A stretch of DNA of 64,000 bases from Streptomyces antibioticus. Its GTDB lineage: Bacteria > Actinomycetota > Actinomycetes > Streptomycetales > Streptomycetaceae. Where the stretch lies: the NCBI RefSeq assembly GCF_001514065.1, contig NZ_KQ948424.1, positions 717,568 to 781,567 on the forward strand, given 5' to 3'. A program made the translations under genes and the position numbers. Numbering within the stretch: position 1 is the first letter of the stretch; the number at the start of each line of letters is the position of its first letter. A model generated the notes under the pieces. It did no database searches. It was not told the origin of the DNA and was given only the letters and a program-made list of their open reading frames with translations. Of the stretch, positions 52,348-62,562 are shown in pieces.

Positions 52348-53778
52348 CTACCCCCTCACATCCCGCCAAGCCTCCCCCACCGCCCCTGCCACATCCCCCG
52401 CCCCCACCGGCCCCCCGTCCGACGCGAACCGTCCGGCCAGCCCATGCAGATACGCCCCCACGCTCCCCGCGTCCAGCGCGGAGAGCCCCGCCGCCAGCAG
52501 CGACCCCGTCAGCCCCGACAGCACGTCCCCGCTGCCCGCCGTGGCCAGCCACCCCGTCCCGGTCGGATTCACCCGCACCGCTCCACCGCCGGAGTCGGCG
52601 ACCAACGTGGTCGACCCCTTCAGCAGCACGGTCGCCCCGTACCGCCCCGCCAGCTCCCGCACGGACTCCAGCCGAGCCCCCTCGACCTCCTCCCGGGCGA
52701 CCCCCAACAGCGCCGCCGCCTCCCCCGCGTGAGGAGTCATCAGCGTCGGCGCGCCGCGCCCCCGCACCGCGTCCCGGTCCGCCAGCCGCAGCCCGTCCGC
52801 GTCGATCAGCACCGGCACCTCCGCCTCCAGCACCTCCGCCACGGACGCCGCGTCGTCCCCCGCCCCGGGCCCGACCACCCACGCCTGCACCCGCCCGGCC
52901 TTCGCCGGCCCCTGGTCCGACACGAGCGTCTCGGGAAACCGTGCGATGACCGCGTCCCCGGCCGGCCCGACGTACCGCACGGCCCCCGCCCCGCCCCGCA
53001 GGGCTCCCGCGACGGCCAGCACCGCCGCGCCCGGATACCGGGCGGACCCGGCGGCGATCCCGACGACCCCCCGCCGGTACTTGTCGCTCTCGGCCCCCGG
53101 CACCGGCAGCAGCCCGGCGACATCCGCGTGCTGCAAGGCCTCGATCTCCGCCTCGCCGGGCAGGGACAACCCGATGTCCACCAGCCGCACCACCCCGGCG
53201 TACTCCCGCGCCGGATCGATCAGCAGCCCCGGCTTGTGCGTCCCGAAGGTGACGGTCAGATCGGCCCGTACCGCCTCCCCGCGCACCTGCCCGCTGTCCG
53301 CGTCGACCCCGCTGGGCAGATCGACGGCGACGACGGCGGCCCGCGACCGCTCGACGACGGCGACCAGCGCCGCCGCGTCCGCCCGCAGCCCGCCCTTGCC
53401 CCCGATCCCGACGATGCCGTCGAGCACGAGATCGGCCCGCAGGATCACCTGCTCCGCGCGACCCGCCGGCACCACGGAACCGCCCGCCCGCCGCAACGCC
53501 GCAAGCCCGCCCGCGTGAGCCCGCTCCGGATCGAGGAGTACGGCGCTCACCCCCGCCCCGCGCCGCGCGAGCCGCGCCCCGGCGTACAGGGCGTCGCCCC
53601 CGTTGTCCCCGCTCCCGACCAGCAGCACCACCCGGCTGCCGTACACCCGCCCCAGCAAGTCCGCGCAGGCGGCGGCCAGTCCGGCCACCGCCCGCTGCAT
53701 GAGCGTTCCCTCCGGCAACCGAGCCATCAGCTCCCGCTCGGCTGCCCTGACCGTCTCCACGCTGTACGCAGTACGCAT
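52348..53778 (-). CDS. nnr: Bifunctional NAD(P)H-hydrate epimerase / ADP-dependent dehydratase
   Basis: Repairs hydrated NAD(P)H. 476 residues. The N-terminal YjeF_N epimerase domain (about 1-215) has VLLVGSGDNGGDALYAGARL and VVAVDLPSGVDADSG. The C-terminal ribokinase-like dehydratase domain (about 225-470) has GVVGIAAGSARYPGAAVLAV, LTPHAGEAAALLG-like TLMTPHAGEAAALLG, and TAGSGDVLSGLTGSLLA. The fused form is usual in bacteria. ATG 53778 begins RTAYSVETVRAAER. Same strand as acpS and glmS upstream. Confidence 0.95.
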   Translation of the reverse strand: MRTAYSVETVRAAERELMARLPEGTLMQRAVAGLAAACADLLGRVYGSRVVLLVGSGDNGGDALYAGARLARRGAGVSAVLLDPERAHAGGLAALRRAGGSVVPAGRAEQVILRADLVLDGIVGIGGKGGLRADAAALVAVVERSRAAVVAVDLPSGVDADSGQVRGEAVRADLTVTFGTHKPGLLIDPAREYAGVVRLVDIGLSLPGEAEIEALQHADVAGLLPVPGAESDKYRRGVVGIAAGSARYPGAAVLAVAGALRGGAGAVRYVGPAGDAVIARFPETLVSDQGPAKAGRVQAWVVGPGAGDDAASVAEVLEAEVPVLIDADGLRLADRDAVRGRGAPTLMTPHAGEAAALLGVAREEVEGARLESVRELAGRYGATVLLKGSTTLVADSGGGAVRVNPTGTGWLATAGSGDVLSGLTGSLLAAGLSALDAGSVGAYLHGLAGRFASDGGPVGAGDVAGAVGEAWRDVRG

Positions 53779-53798
53779 GGGGTCGAGTCTCCCCGGAC

Positions 53799-53812
53799 TA
53801 GGGCCTGTCCTA
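53799..53812. repeat. Solo copy of the MITE-type end
   Basis: TAGGGCCTGTCC followed by TA, identical over 12 bases to the outer end of the 101-bp element at 51241-51341, with no matching partner nearby. It overlaps the acpS stop codon (TAG on the minus strand at 53812-53810). A remnant, or a shared short motif. Confidence 0.5.
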
Positions 53813-54181
53813 CCCCTCCGCCACCACCACAGCGGAGGCCACACCCGCGTCATGGCTGAGCGACACGTGCCAGGACCGCACCCCGAGCGCCGCGGCCCGG
53901 GCCGCCACGGTCCCCGTCACCCGCAACCGCGGCTGCCCGCTGTCCTCGACGTACACCTCGGCGTCGGTCCAGTGCAGCCCGGCCGGCGCGCCGAGCGCCT
54001 TGGCGAGCGCCTCCTTGGCCGCGAAGCGGGCGGCGAGGGAGGCGATCCCCCGCCGCTCACCGCTGGGCAGCAGCAACTCGCTCTCCAGGAACAGCCGTTG
54101 AGCCATCCCCGGGGTCCGCTCCAGCGCCGCCTCGAACCGCTCGATCTCCGCCACGTCGATCCCGACGCCGACAATGCTCAT
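53810..54181 (-). CDS. acpS: Holo-[acyl-carrier-protein] synthase
   Basis: Transfers 4'-phosphopantetheine from CoA to apo-ACP. 123 residues. [16 protein letters not shown] holds the metal Asp, [12 protein letters not shown] holds the Glu/Lys of the active site, and [18 protein letters not shown] forms the last strands. It starts 1 bp after the glmS stop, so probably one transcript. Confidence 0.96.
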   Translation of the reverse strand: MSIVGVGIDVAEIERFEAALERTPGMAQRLFLESELLLPSGERRGIASLAARFAAKEALAKALGAPAGLHWTDAEVYVEDSGQPRLRVTGTVAARAAALGVRSWHVSLSHDAGVASAVVVAEG

Positions 54182-54182
54182 C

Positions 54183-56030
54183 TCACTCCACAGTCACCGA
54201 CTTCGCCAGGTTCCGAGGCTGGTCGACCTCGTTGCCCCGAGCCGTGGCCAGCTCACACGCGAACACTTGCAAGGGAACCGTAGCGACCAGCGGCTGGAGC
54301 AGGGTCGGGGTGACCGGAATCCGGATCAGATGGTCGGCGTACGGCACCACCGCGTCGTCCCCCTCCTCCGCGATGACGATGGTCCGCGCCCCGCGCGCCC
54401 GGATCTCCTGGATGTTGGAGACGATCTTGTCGTGCAGCACCGACCGCCCGCGCGGCGACGGCACGACCACCACGACCGGCAGATCGTCCTCGATCAGCGC
54501 GATCGGCCCGTGCTTGAGCTCTCCCGCCGCGAACCCCTCGGCGTGCATGTAGGCGAGTTCCTTGAGCTTCAGGGCGCCTTCGAGGGCCACCGGATAGCCG
54601 ACGTGCCGGCCCAGGAACAGCACCGTGTTCTTGTCGGCGAGCGACCGCGCCAGCGCCCGTACCGGCTCCATCGTCTCCAGGACCTTCTCCACCTCGCCGG
54701 AGATCTTCGACAGGTCCCGGACGACGGCCACGATCTCGTCGCCCCACTTGGTGCCCCGCACCTGCCCCAGATACAGGGCGACCAGGTAGCACGCCACCAG
54801 CTGGGTGAGGAACGCCTTCGTCGAGGCGACGGCGACCTCAGGACCGGCGTGCGTGTAGAGCACCGCGTCCGACTCGCGCGGGATCGTCGAGCCGTTGGTG
54901 TTGCAGATGGCCAGCACCTTGGAGCCCTGCTCGCGCGCGTGCCGCAGCGCCATCAGCGTGTCCATGGTCTCGCCGGACTGGGAGATGGCGATCACCAGCG
55001 TGCGCGGGTCCAGGATCGGGTCGCGGTAGCGGAACTCGCTGGCCAGCTCCACCTCGCAGGGGATGCGCGTCCAGTGCTCGATGGCGTACTTGGCGATCAG
55101 CCCCGCGTGGAAGGCCGTACCGCACGCCACCACCACGACCTTGTCGACCTCGCGCAGCACGCTCGTCGGGATGCGCACCTCGTCCAGCGTCAGCGAGCCG
55201 GCCGCGTCGATGCGCCCCAGCAGGGTGTCGGCGACCGCCTTCGGCTGCTCGGCGATCTCCTTGAGCATGAAGTAGTCGTAGCCGCCCTTCTCGGCGGCCG
55301 AGGCGTCCCAGTCGACGTGGTACGAGCGGACCTCGGCCGGCCGGCCGTCGAAGCCGGTCACCGTCACCCCGTCGCGGCGCAGTTCGACGACCTGGTCCTG
55401 CCCGAGTTCGATGGCGGAGCGGGTGTGCGCGATGAAGGCCGCCACGTCGGACGCGAGGAACGCCTCACCCTCCCCGACCCCCACCACGAGCGGCGAGTTG
55501 CGCCGGGCCCCGACCACCACGTCCGGCTCGTCCGCGTGCACGGCGACCAGCGTGAACGCCCCCTCCAGGCGCCGGCACACCAGCCGCATCGCCTCGGCGA
55601 GGTCCCCGGCCGAGGAGAACTCCTCGGCGAGCAGATGCGCGACGACCTCGGTGTCCGTCTCGGACGCCAGCTCGTGGCCGCGCTCGGTCAGTTCGGCCCG
55701 CAGCGCGGCGAAGTTCTCGATGATCCCGTTGTGGACGACCGCGACCCGTCCCGCGTTGTCGAGGTGCGGATGCGCGTTGGCGTCCGTCGGCCCGCCGTGC
55801 GTGGCCCAGCGGGTGTGCCCGATCCCGGTCCCGCCGGTCGGCAGCGGCCGGTCGACGAGCTCCTTCTCCAGGTTGACCAGCTTCCCGGCCTTCTTCCCGG
55901 CGGCGAGCCCGCCGTCGGCGAGGACGGCGACACCCGCCGAGTCGTACCCCCGGTACTCCAGCCGCTTCAGCCCGGCCATCACGACCTCGAGCGCCGACTG
56001 CGACCCCACGTATCCCACGATTCCACACAT
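54183..56030 (-). CDS. glmS: Glutamine-fructose-6-phosphate aminotransferase
   Basis: Makes glucosamine-6-phosphate for peptidoglycan. 615 residues. The N-terminal Ntn glutaminase uses Cys2 ([16 protein letters not shown]), with [18 protein letters not shown]. Two SIS isomerase domains follow: [18 protein letters not shown] and [14 protein letters not shown], then [20 protein letters not shown] and [17 protein letters not shown]; the end is [17 protein letters not shown] saw no glmS-ribozyme-like leader in the 178 bp upstream. Divergent from coaA. A second, unlinked step (glmM) lies 2 kb away. Confidence 0.97.
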   Translation of the reverse strand: MCGIVGYVGSQSALEVVMAGLKRLEYRGYDSAGVAVLADGGLAAGKKAGKLVNLEKELVDRPLPTGGTGIGHTRWATHGGPTDANAHPHLDNAGRVAVVHNGIIENFAALRAELTERGHELASETDTEVVAHLLAEEFSSAGDLAEAMRLVCRRLEGAFTLVAVHADEPDVVVGARRNSPLVVGVGEGEAFLASDVAAFIAHTRSAIELGQDQVVELRRDGVTVTGFDGRPAEVRSYHVDWDASAAEKGGYDYFMLKEIAEQPKAVADTLLGRIDAAGSLTLDEVRIPTSVLREVDKVVVVACGTAFHAGLIAKYAIEHWTRIPCEVELASEFRYRDPILDPRTLVIAISQSGETMDTLMALRHAREQGSKVLAICNTNGSTIPRESDAVLYTHAGPEVAVASTKAFLTQLVACYLVALYLGQVRGTKWGDEIVAVVRDLSKISGEVEKVLETMEPVRALARSLADKNTVLFLGRHVGYPVALEGALKLKELAYMHAEGFAAGELKHGPIALIEDDLPVVVVVPSPRGRSVLHDKIVSNIQEIRARGARTIVIAEEGDDAVVPYADHLIRIPVTPTLLQPLVATVPLQVFACELATARGNEVDQPRNLAKSVTVE

Positions 56031-56208
56031 GCGCGGCAGCCTACGCACGCCCGACCGACCGAAAGGGCTTCCGCGTGCCCGATATCGGAAATTCCCACGG
56101 CCATACGAACGCGGGCAGCACCCGGATACGGCCACCGGCGTACGAGCCTTGGTCGAGGCGTGACGGACCCCACCCGCCATCCCGTTCAAACTCCGTTAAC
56201 AATGGACT

Positions 56209-57198
56209 GTGATCTCTCCGGTCTCCTCGACCCCCCGGAGCGCCCACCGGAACAAGCCGGAGGCGACTCCCTACGTCGACCTCACCCGTTCCGAGTGGAG
56301 CGCGCTGCGCGACAAGACGCCCCTGCCCCTGACGGCGGAGGAGGTCGAACGGCTGCGCGGCCTCGGCGATGTCATCGACCTCGACGAGGTGCGCGACATC
56401 TACCTCCCGCTCTCCCGCCTCCTCAACCTCTACGTCGGCGCCACGGACGGCCTCAGAGGCGCCCTGAACACCTTCCTCGGCGAGACCGGCGCCCAGACCG
56501 GCACCCCGTTCGTCATAGGGGTCGCGGGCTCGGTCGCCGGCGGCAAGTCCACGGTCGCCAGGCTCCTCCAGGCCCTGCTCTCCCGCTGGCCCGAGCACCC
56601 GCGCGTCGAGCGCGTCACGACCGACGGCTTCCTGCTCCCCACCAGGGAGCTCCGGGCGCGCGGCCTGATGTCCCGCAAGGGCTTCCCGGAGTCGTACGAC
56701 CGCCGGGCCCTGACCAAGTTCGTCGCCGACATCAAGGCCGGCAAGGACGAGGTCACGGCACCCGTCTACTCGCACCTCATCTACGACATCGTCCCCGACG
56801 AGAAGCTCGTGGTGCGCCGCCCGGACATCCTGATCGTCGAGGGCCTCAACGTCCTCCAGCCGGCGCTCCCCGGCAAGGACGGCCGCACCCGCGTCGGCCT
56901 CGCCGACTACTTCGACTTCAGCGTCTACATCGACGCCAACCCCGACGACGTCGAGCGCTGGTACCTCAACCGCTTCAAGAAGCTGCGCCAGACGGCCTTC
57001 CAGGACCCCAACTCGTACTTCCGCAAGTACACCCAGGTCTCCGAGGAAGAAGCCCTCGACTACGCCCGCACCCAGTGGCGGACCATCAACAAGCCGAACC
57101 TGATCGAGAACATCGCCCCCACCCGGGGCCGCGCCACCCTGGTCATCCGCAAGGGCCCGGACCACAAGGTCCGCCGCCTGAGCCTACGGAAGCTGTGA
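56209..57198 (+). CDS. coaA: Pantothenate kinase (type I)
   Basis: First step of CoA synthesis. 329 residues: Walker [71 protein letters not shown] and [18 protein letters not shown]. The GTG start gives [20 protein letters not shown] before the conserved core; no strong ribosome site. The coaA promoter shares the 178-bp gap with divergent glmS. Confidence 0.96.
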   Translation: MISPVSSTPRSAHRNKPEATPYVDLTRSEWSALRDKTPLPLTAEEVERLRGLGDVIDLDEVRDIYLPLSRLLNLYVGATDGLRGALNTFLGETGAQTGTPFVIGVAGSVAGGKSTVARLLQALLSRWPEHPRVERVTTDGFLLPTRELRARGLMSRKGFPESYDRRALTKFVADIKAGKDEVTAPVYSHLIYDIVPDEKLVVRRPDILIVEGLNVLQPALPGKDGRTRVGLADYFDFSVYIDANPDDVERWYLNRFKKLRQTAFQDPNSYFRKYTQVSEEEALDYARTQWRTINKPNLIENIAPTRGRATLVIRKGPDHKVRRLSLRKL

Positions 57199-57229
57199 AC
57201 AACTGACCGAGGCCTGTTAGAAAGGCGCC

Positions 57230-58168
57230 ATGCTGCATCTGCGCCTGATCACGCCATCCGACAAGACCGACGACGTGGTCCGCCTGATCGAGAAGACGGT
57301 CGGCACCACGCACCTGGTCGTGATGCCGGGCGCCGCCCGCAACCCGGTCGGGGACGTGGTGATGTGCGACGTGGCCCGCGAGGCGGGCGACGAACTGATC
57401 AGCGCGCTACAGGAGTTGGACCTCGACAGGACCGGCTCGATCGCGGTCGAGAACATCGACCTGTCCCTGTCCAAGCGGGCGGACAAGGCCGAGAAGGAGG
57501 CCCCGGGAGAAGGCGCCGACGCGGTCCTCTGGGACCACCTCACCGACGCCACCCACGAGGAGTCGACGCTCTCCGTCACCTATCTCGCCTTCATCACCCT
57601 GGCCACCATGATCGCGGCCTGCGGTGTGGTCCTCGACAACGCGATCCTGATCGTCGGCGCGATGGCGGTCGGCCCGGAGTTCGGCCCCCTGGCCGCCTTC
57701 AGCACCTCCATCGTCCAACGCCATCCCCGCCTGGCGCTGCGCTCGATGATCGCCCTGCTGGTGGGGTTCGCGGTGGCGATGGCGGTGACGGTGGGCTTCA
57801 GCTTCTTCATGGACGCCGTGCACCTCTTCAGCGAGGAGCAGCTGGACGCGCCGCGCCCCAACACCAACTTCATCTACCGGCCGGACTGGTTCTCGTTCGT
57901 GGTGGCGGTCCTGGCCGGCTGCGCGGGCACCCTGTCCCTCACCTCGGCCAAGTCTGGTGCCCTGGTGGGCGTGGCCATCTCGGTGACGACGGTCCCGGCA
58001 GCGGCGAACGCGGCGGTGGCCTTCAGCTACAGCGAGTACAAGCAGGCATGGGGCTCGACGGAGCAACTCCTGCTGAATTTGCTGGGGATCGTCCTGGCCG
58101 GAACTCTGACCCTGCTCCTCCAGAAGTGGCTCTGGTCTTCACAACGCCAGAGGGACAGCGCCGCCTAG
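57230..58168 (+). CDS. DUF389 family membrane protein
   Basis: 312 residues. The N-terminal soluble domain of about 110 residues looks ferredoxin-like (LHLRLITPSDKTDDVVRLIE) and is followed by a charged linker. About five or six membrane segments follow, including LAFITLATMIAACGVVLDNA, ILIVGAMAVGPEFGPLAAFS, MIALLVGFAVAMAVTVGFSF and GCAGTLSLTSAKSGALVGVA. The GAMAVGPEFGP motif is the hallmark of the family (TIGR00341), whose function is unknown. ATG with AGAAAGG upstream, 31 bp after coaA. The TAG stop is the first triplet of an intergenic repeat. Confidence 0.9.
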   Translation: MLHLRLITPSDKTDDVVRLIEKTVGTTHLVVMPGAARNPVGDVVMCDVAREAGDELISALQELDLDRTGSIAVENIDLSLSKRADKAEKEAPGEGADAVLWDHLTDATHEESTLSVTYLAFITLATMIAACGVVLDNAILIVGAMAVGPEFGPLAAFSTSIVQRHPRLALRSMIALLVGFAVAMAVTVGFSFFMDAVHLFSEEQLDAPRPNTNFIYRPDWFSFVVAVLAGCAGTLSLTSAKSGALVGVAISVTTVPAAANAAVAFSYSEYKQAWGSTEQLLLNLLGIVLAGTLTLLLQKWLWSSQRQRDSAA

Positions 58169-58210
58169 GGGCGCGGGGAACTGCGCGCCCAGCCACGAAA
58201 CACCCGCAGC
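58166..58210. repeat. Streptomyces-type GGGGCGCGGGG intergenic repeat, short form
   Basis: TAGGGGCGCGGGGAACTGCG followed by CGCCCAGCCACGAAACACCCGCA, directly after the DUF389 gene and sharing its stop codon. It matches the ends of the block at 22231-22309 (AGGGGCGCGGGG; GCGCGACCAGCCACGAA), which carries an extra internal hairpin. It lies between convergent genes; no strong terminator stem. Confidence 0.75.
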
Positions 58211-58251
58211 CCGCACTGCACAGAACCCCCCACCCCGAACCCGGAACAGCC

Positions 58252-59610
58252 CTACCCCAGCGCCGACTTCACCGCATCAGCAAGCCGCCCGGCAACAGAC
58301 CGAGCCTGATCAATATCCGCGGCCTCAACCATCACCCGAACCAACGGCTCGGTCCCGGACGGCCGCAACAACACCCGCCCGGTCGAACCGAGTTCCCGCT
58401 CAGCCTCGGAAACGGCAGCCGCGAGCTCCGCCGAGTTCCCGACCCGGGACCGGTCCACGTCCGGCACATTGATGAGCACCTGAGGCAACCGCTCCATCAC
58501 AGCGGCAAGCTCCCGCAGCGACCGCCCGGTCTCCGCGACCCGCGCCGCCAGCATGAGCCCGGTCAGCGTCCCGTCCCCGGTCGTGGCGTGATCCAAAATG
58601 ATCACATGCCCGGACTGCTCGCCCCCGAGCGCGTACCCGTGCTCCTTCATGGCCTCCAGCACATACCGGTCCCCCACACCGGTCTGCACCAGCGTCAGCC
58701 CCTCCCGCTCAAGCGCCAGCTTGAACCCGAGGTTGGACATGACGGTCGCGACAACGGTGTCGGCCCGAAGCGCGGAGCGCTCCCGCATGGCCAGCGCGAG
58801 GACGGCCATGATCTGGTCCCCGTCGACTTCCTCACCGGTGTGGTCGACGGCGAGGCACCGGTCCGCGTCCCCGTCGTGCGCGATGCCGAAGTCGGCCCCG
58901 TGCTCGACGACCGCCGCCTTCAGCAGCCCGAGGTGCGTGGACCCGCAGCCGTCGTTGATGTTGAGCCCGTCCGGGTCGGCCCCGATCGTGATGATCTCGG
59001 CACCGGCCCGCGAGAACGCCTCCGGCGACACCCGCGCCGCGGCACCGTGGGCCTCGTCGAGGACGATCTTCAGCCCGTCGAGGCGGTTCGGCAGGACGGC
59101 GATCAGATGGGCGACGTACTGGTCGAAGCCCTCCAGATACTCCCGCACCCGTCCGACCCCCGCGCCGGTCGGCCGCTCCCACGGCTCGCCGTGCCGGTGG
59201 GCCTCGTAGACCGCCTCGATCCGCTCCTCCAGCTCGTCGTCGAGCTTGTGCCCGCCGCGGGCGAGGAACTTGACGCCGTTGTCGGGCATCGCGTTGTGGC
59301 TGGCGGAGAGCATGACGCCGAGGTCGGCACCGAGGACGCCGGTGAGATAGGCGACGGCCGGGGTCGGCAGCACACCGACCTTCAGGACGTCGACGCCGGC
59401 GCTCGCCAGGCCCGCCACCACGGCGGCCTCCAGGAACTCCCCGGACGCACGCGGGTCCCGTCCGACCACCGCCGTCGGCCGGTGGCCCTCGAAGGTACCC
59501 GCCTCGGCCAGCACGTGGGCCGCCGCGACGGACAGACCGAGCGCCATCTCGGCGGTCAGGTCCGCGTTGGCGACGCCGCGCACGCCGTCCGTGCCGAAGA
59601 GTCGTCCCAC
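58252..59610 (-). CDS. glmM: Phosphoglucosamine mutase
   Basis: Converts glucosamine-6-P to glucosamine-1-P, the step after GlmS. 452 residues: [14 protein letters not shown], active-site Ser in [15 protein letters not shown], metal loop [13 protein letters not shown], sugar loop GGEQSGHVI and phosphate loop [15 protein letters not shown]. The GTG start has a perfect GGAGG 5 bp upstream. Just before it is a short TGATGAAGC triplication (59630-59659). It follows rplM-rpsI on the same strand, with a terminator between. Confidence 0.97.
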   Translation of the reverse strand: MGRLFGTDGVRGVANADLTAEMALGLSVAAAHVLAEAGTFEGHRPTAVVGRDPRASGEFLEAAVVAGLASAGVDVLKVGVLPTPAVAYLTGVLGADLGVMLSASHNAMPDNGVKFLARGGHKLDDELEERIEAVYEAHRHGEPWERPTGAGVGRVREYLEGFDQYVAHLIAVLPNRLDGLKIVLDEAHGAAARVSPEAFSRAGAEIITIGADPDGLNINDGCGSTHLGLLKAAVVEHGADFGIAHDGDADRCLAVDHTGEEVDGDQIMAVLALAMRERSALRADTVVATVMSNLGFKLALEREGLTLVQTGVGDRYVLEAMKEHGYALGGEQSGHVIILDHATTGDGTLTGLMLAARVAETGRSLRELAAVMERLPQVLINVPDVDRSRVGNSAELAAAVSEAERELGSTGRVLLRPSGTEPLVRVMVEAADIDQARSVAGRLADAVKSALG

Positions 59611-59744
59611 TTGTCCTCCTGATGAAGCGTGATGAAGCTGATGAAGCGTCATTTTCGAGATCACCGTCGGAGATCACCCAGGTTCACCCGATCACACAAG
59701 CCTTTGAGCGTCTTGTGCCGTTATACGCCCACGACTGTGATAAA

Positions 59745-59786
59745 CGAACGCCCCGACGGCACTGTGGCGTGCCGCCGGGGCGTTCG
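59745..59786 (-). terminator. rpsI terminator
   Basis: Stem CGAACGCCCCGACGGCAC with GTGCCGCCGGGGCGTTCG (one mismatch) around a 6-base loop, followed in the minus direction by TTTATC. A strong intrinsic terminator ending the rplM-rpsI operon ahead of glmM. Confidence 0.9.
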
Positions 59787-59838
59787 GACGTACTGCGTAC
59801 TGCGAACGTATGCGAGTACGGGCTGCAGGCAGCGAAGC

Positions 59839-60360
59839 TTAACGCTTGCTGTACTGCGGAGCCTTGCGGGCCTTCTTGAGACCGGCCTTCTTGCGCTCGA
59901 CCGCACGGTCGTCGCGGCGGAGGAAGCCGGCCTTCTTGAGCGGGCCGCGGTTGTTGTCGACGTCGGCCTCGTTCAGCGCGCGGGCGACACCGAGACGGAG
60001 CGCACCGGCCTGACCGGAGACACCGCCACCCGCGATGCGGGCGATGACGTCGTAGCGGCCCTCGAGCTCGAGCACCTTGAAGGGCTCGTTGACTTCCTGC
60101 TGGTGCACCTTGTTCGGGAAGTAGTCCTCGAGGGTGCGACCGTTGATCTTCCACTTGCCGGTGCCCGGGACGATCCGGACGCGGGCGATGGCGTTCTTGC
60201 GACGGCCCAGGCCGGCGGCCGGCTGCGGGTCGCCGAAGCGGGACGCGAGCGACTCGGAGGTGTACTCGCCCTCGACGGGGACGTCCGACTCGGTGGTGTA
60301 GCTGTCGATGTCGACCAGCTCGGTCTCTTCGACCGGCTGCTCAGCGGTGGTCTCGGCCAC
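59839..60360 (-). CDS. rpsI: Ribosomal protein S9
   Basis: 173 residues. The acidic N-terminal extension of about 45 residues is typical of Streptomyces S9. The core has [20 protein letters not shown], then [18 protein letters not shown] and the basic tail [11 protein letters not shown] that reaches the P-site tRNA. It follows rplM by 43 bp in the conserved L13-S9 operon. Confidence 0.98.
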   Translation of the reverse strand: MAETTAEQPVEETELVDIDSYTTESDVPVEGEYTSESLASRFGDPQPAAGLGRRKNAIARVRIVPGTGKWKINGRTLEDYFPNKVHQQEVNEPFKVLELEGRYDVIARIAGGGVSGQAGALRLGVARALNEADVDNNRGPLKKAGFLRRDDRAVERKKAGLKKARKAPQYSKR

Positions 60361-60403
60361 GATGCTCCTCAGATTTCTTTTCTGTCTTAGGGGGTGGCCG
60401 GAA

Positions 60404-60847
60404 CTACTGCGCGACCTGGGTGATCTCGAACGGCACCGGCTGCTGGGCAGCGTGCGGGTGCTGGTCGCCCGAGTAGACCTTCAGCTTCGAGAGCATCTGA
60501 CGGCCCAGGGAGTTCTTGGGAACCATGCCCTTGATGGCCTTCTCGACGGCCTTCTCCGGGTTGTCACGGAGCAGGTCGTCGTAGCGGACCGAACGCAGAC
60601 CGCCCGGGTAGCCGGAGTGGCGGTACGCCAGCTTCTGGGTCCGCTTGTTGCCGGACAGGTGCACCTTGTCGGCGTTGATGATGATGACGAAGTCGCCCAT
60701 GTCCATGTGCGGGGCATAGGTCGGCTTGTGCTTGCCGCGGAGGAGGTTCGCGGCGGTGGTGGCGAGACGGCCCAGGACGACGTCCTGAGCGTCAATGACG
60801 TGCCACTGGCGAGTCACATCGCCGGGCTTAGGGCTGTACGTACGCAC
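60404..60847 (-). CDS. rplM: Ribosomal protein L13
   Basis: 147 residues: [55 protein letters not shown], the signature region [20 protein letters not shown] and [14 protein letters not shown]. The GTG start follows a GAAGAAGAAGG purine run. First gene of the L13-S9 operon; a leader of about 150-170 bases lies upstream. Confidence 0.98.
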   Translation of the reverse strand: MRTYSPKPGDVTRQWHVIDAQDVVLGRLATTAANLLRGKHKPTYAPHMDMGDFVIIINADKVHLSGNKRTQKLAYRHSGYPGGLRSVRYDDLLRDNPEKAVEKAIKGMVPKNSLGRQMLSKLKVYSGDQHPHAAQQPVPFEITQVAQ

Positions 60848-61110
60848 TTCTCAGCCTTCTTCTTCAGGGATGGGTGCTGACACAAGGCATCCTTGAAGCG
60901 ATCGTGCAGCTGGGGACGACAGAAGCCGGGAACACTGTGCCCGTATGCCGCCCACTGGTAACTGCTCCAGGGAACCTACGTAAGGGCTTCTGGCGTAAGT
61001 ACGACCTAGCCAATACGCATAACAAACTGGAAGGGTACTAGCGGTACCCCGGACGGGTCAAAACGAGCGACCCCGGCGGCCCCACGCGTCCCCCCTCTAT
61101 GATGCGCCCC
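60848..61110. promoter_or_regulatory. rplM leader and divergent promoter region
   Basis: 263 bases between rplM and the divergent membrane protein. On the minus strand a weak promoter can be drawn near 61005-61034 (TTCCAG, 18 bp, TAGGTC), which would give a leader of about 150 bases. L13 leader RNAs exist in bacteria, but I cannot fold one here with confidence. Confidence 0.4.
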
Positions 61111-61998
61111 ATGAGCTTTGGGCAGCAGGGGGGACCCCCGTCCCAGTGGGATCCCTGGAAACCGAATTCCCAGCAGCCGTGGAACGGCGGCAACGACGGC
61201 CCGACCCCGGACTGGGCGGCCCTCGCCGAGGCATCGGAGACCCGCAACAAGCGGCGCAAGGTGCTGTTCATCGTGGGGGGCGCCCTCGCCACCGCGGCGA
61301 TAGGCACCGCCGTCGCCATGGCCGTGGTCTCCGCCAACGGCGGCGACGACGAGGCGTCCACCACGTCCTCGCTGCCCGCGACGGCGGACATCCCGAGCCA
61401 GTCCGCGACGGACCCGTCCTTCGCCCCGACCAGCGCCCCGCCGCCGCTGGACCCGAAGGACTTCATCTCCAGCAGGACCAAGGACACGGCCCCGCTCAGC
61501 GCGGAGATCCTCTTCCCCGGCACGCAGCTGACCATGGGCGAGACGGTCTACAAGAAGGGCGCCACGGCCGACACCAAGAAGTGCGCCTCGGCCGCCAACG
61601 CCAACGGCACCCTCGGCAAGGTCCTCACCGCCAACGGCTGCACCAGCGTGATGCGGGTGTCGTACATGAAGGACGGCGTCGCCGTGACGGTCGGCGTGGC
61701 CGTCTTCAACACCGAGGACGAGGCGAGGAAGGCCAAGGGCCAGGCCGACGACAAGAGCGTCATCGCCTCCCTGTCGGGGGACGGGATCAAGCCGTTCTGC
61801 AACGCCGCCGTGTGCCGCACGACGACCAATTCCTACGGCCGCTACGCCTACTTCACCACCGCCGGTTTCCTCAACGGCAAGGACGTCACGACCAAGAGCA
61901 CCCAGGTGGAGAAGACCGGCAACGACCTGGCCGAGTTCACCTTCCGCCAGATCCGCCGCCGCGGCGAGGCCCAGGCCTCCGCGGCGGCGAACCAGTAG
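61111..61998 (+). CDS. Single-pass membrane protein, function unknown
   Basis: 295 residues. A Gly/Pro/Trp-rich cytoplasmic head (FGQQGGPPSQWDPW) and basic RNKRRK precede one membrane helix (VLFIVGGALATAAIGTAVAM). A Ser/Thr/Pro stalk leads to an outer domain of about 160 residues with paired Cys: KKCASAANANGT, ANGCTS, and FCNAAVCRTT. These suggest disulfides and a folded extracellular module, with a topology like the tails of membrane sensor kinases but no kinase. No family recognised. ATG 61111 is preferred; ATG 61099 is also in frame. Confidence 0.78.
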   Translation: MSFGQQGGPPSQWDPWKPNSQQPWNGGNDGPTPDWAALAEASETRNKRRKVLFIVGGALATAAIGTAVAMAVVSANGGDDEASTTSSLPATADIPSQSATDPSFAPTSAPPPLDPKDFISSRTKDTAPLSAEILFPGTQLTMGETVYKKGATADTKKCASAANANGTLGKVLTANGCTSVMRVSYMKDGVAVTVGVAVFNTEDEARKAKGQADDKSVIASLSGDGIKPFCNAAVCRTTTNSYGRYAYFTTAGFLNGKDVTTKSTQVEKTGNDLAEFTFRQIRRRGEAQASAAANQ

Positions 61999-62001
61999 GC
62001 G

Positions 62002-62553
62002 CTAGCGAGTCTCCCAAGAGGTCTCCAAAGAGGCCTCCCAGGGGACGTTCAGCACCGGCTCGGCGGCCGAGATCCCGCCCCGCGCGACCGGCGCGGGGTG
62101 TTCCGGCCGCCGGGCCACGGCCTTGAAGACCCACGTGCGGTACGACCAGAAGCGGAACAGCGTCGCGACACCGATGCCGAAGAACTTGCAGACGTTCGTC
62201 GCGAGCGTGCTGTCCAGGCCGAGGCCGTACGTGGTGACGTAGAGCACCCCGTTCTCGATGACCAGCCCGATCGCGCTGAAGACGAGGAAGAGCCCCATCT
62301 CCGTGCGCCGGCGCATCCGCGTCTCCTGGTCGCGGTCCCGGTAGGTGAAGTACCGCAGGCCCAGGTAGTTGGTCAGGATGGCGACGGCCGTCGCCAGGAC
62401 GCCCGCCCGCACCGGCGGCCATCCGAGGACGCCCGTGATGACGTTGAAGACCCCGAGGTTGACCACGAAGCCCGAGGCCCCCACCAGGCCGAACTTGGCC
62501 ACCTCGCGGTACAGCTTGCCGAACCGCGAGGGAATCGCGTGCCGTCCGCTCAT
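62002..62553 (-). CDS. GtrA-family membrane protein
   Basis: 183 residues with four membrane segments: FGLVGASGFVVNLGVFNVIT, AGVLATAVAILTNYLGLRYF, MGLFLVFSAIGLVIENGVLY and a fourth around FFGIGVATLFRFWSYRTWVF. GtrA proteins help flip or hand over polyprenyl-phosphate sugars. It lies 9 bp after the GT2 gene, whose product would make the lipid-linked sugar, so the two likely work together. Confidence 0.92.
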   Translation of the reverse strand: MSGRHAIPSRFGKLYREVAKFGLVGASGFVVNLGVFNVITGVLGWPPVRAGVLATAVAILTNYLGLRYFTYRDRDQETRMRRRTEMGLFLVFSAIGLVIENGVLYVTTYGLGLDSTLATNVCKFFGIGVATLFRFWSYRTWVFKAVARRPEHPAPVARGGISAAEPVLNVPWEASLETSWETR

Positions 62554-62562
62554 GATCCCCGC

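Noticed and set aside
56031-56208. glmS ribozyme or riboswitch upstream of glmS
   Set aside because: No recognisable conserved core in the 178-bp gap, and this class is not expected in Streptomyces.
59630-59659. TGATGAAGC triplicate before glmM as a regulatory repeat
   Set aside because: Only three imperfect copies of 9-10 bp; likely chance or minor slippage, with no known role.
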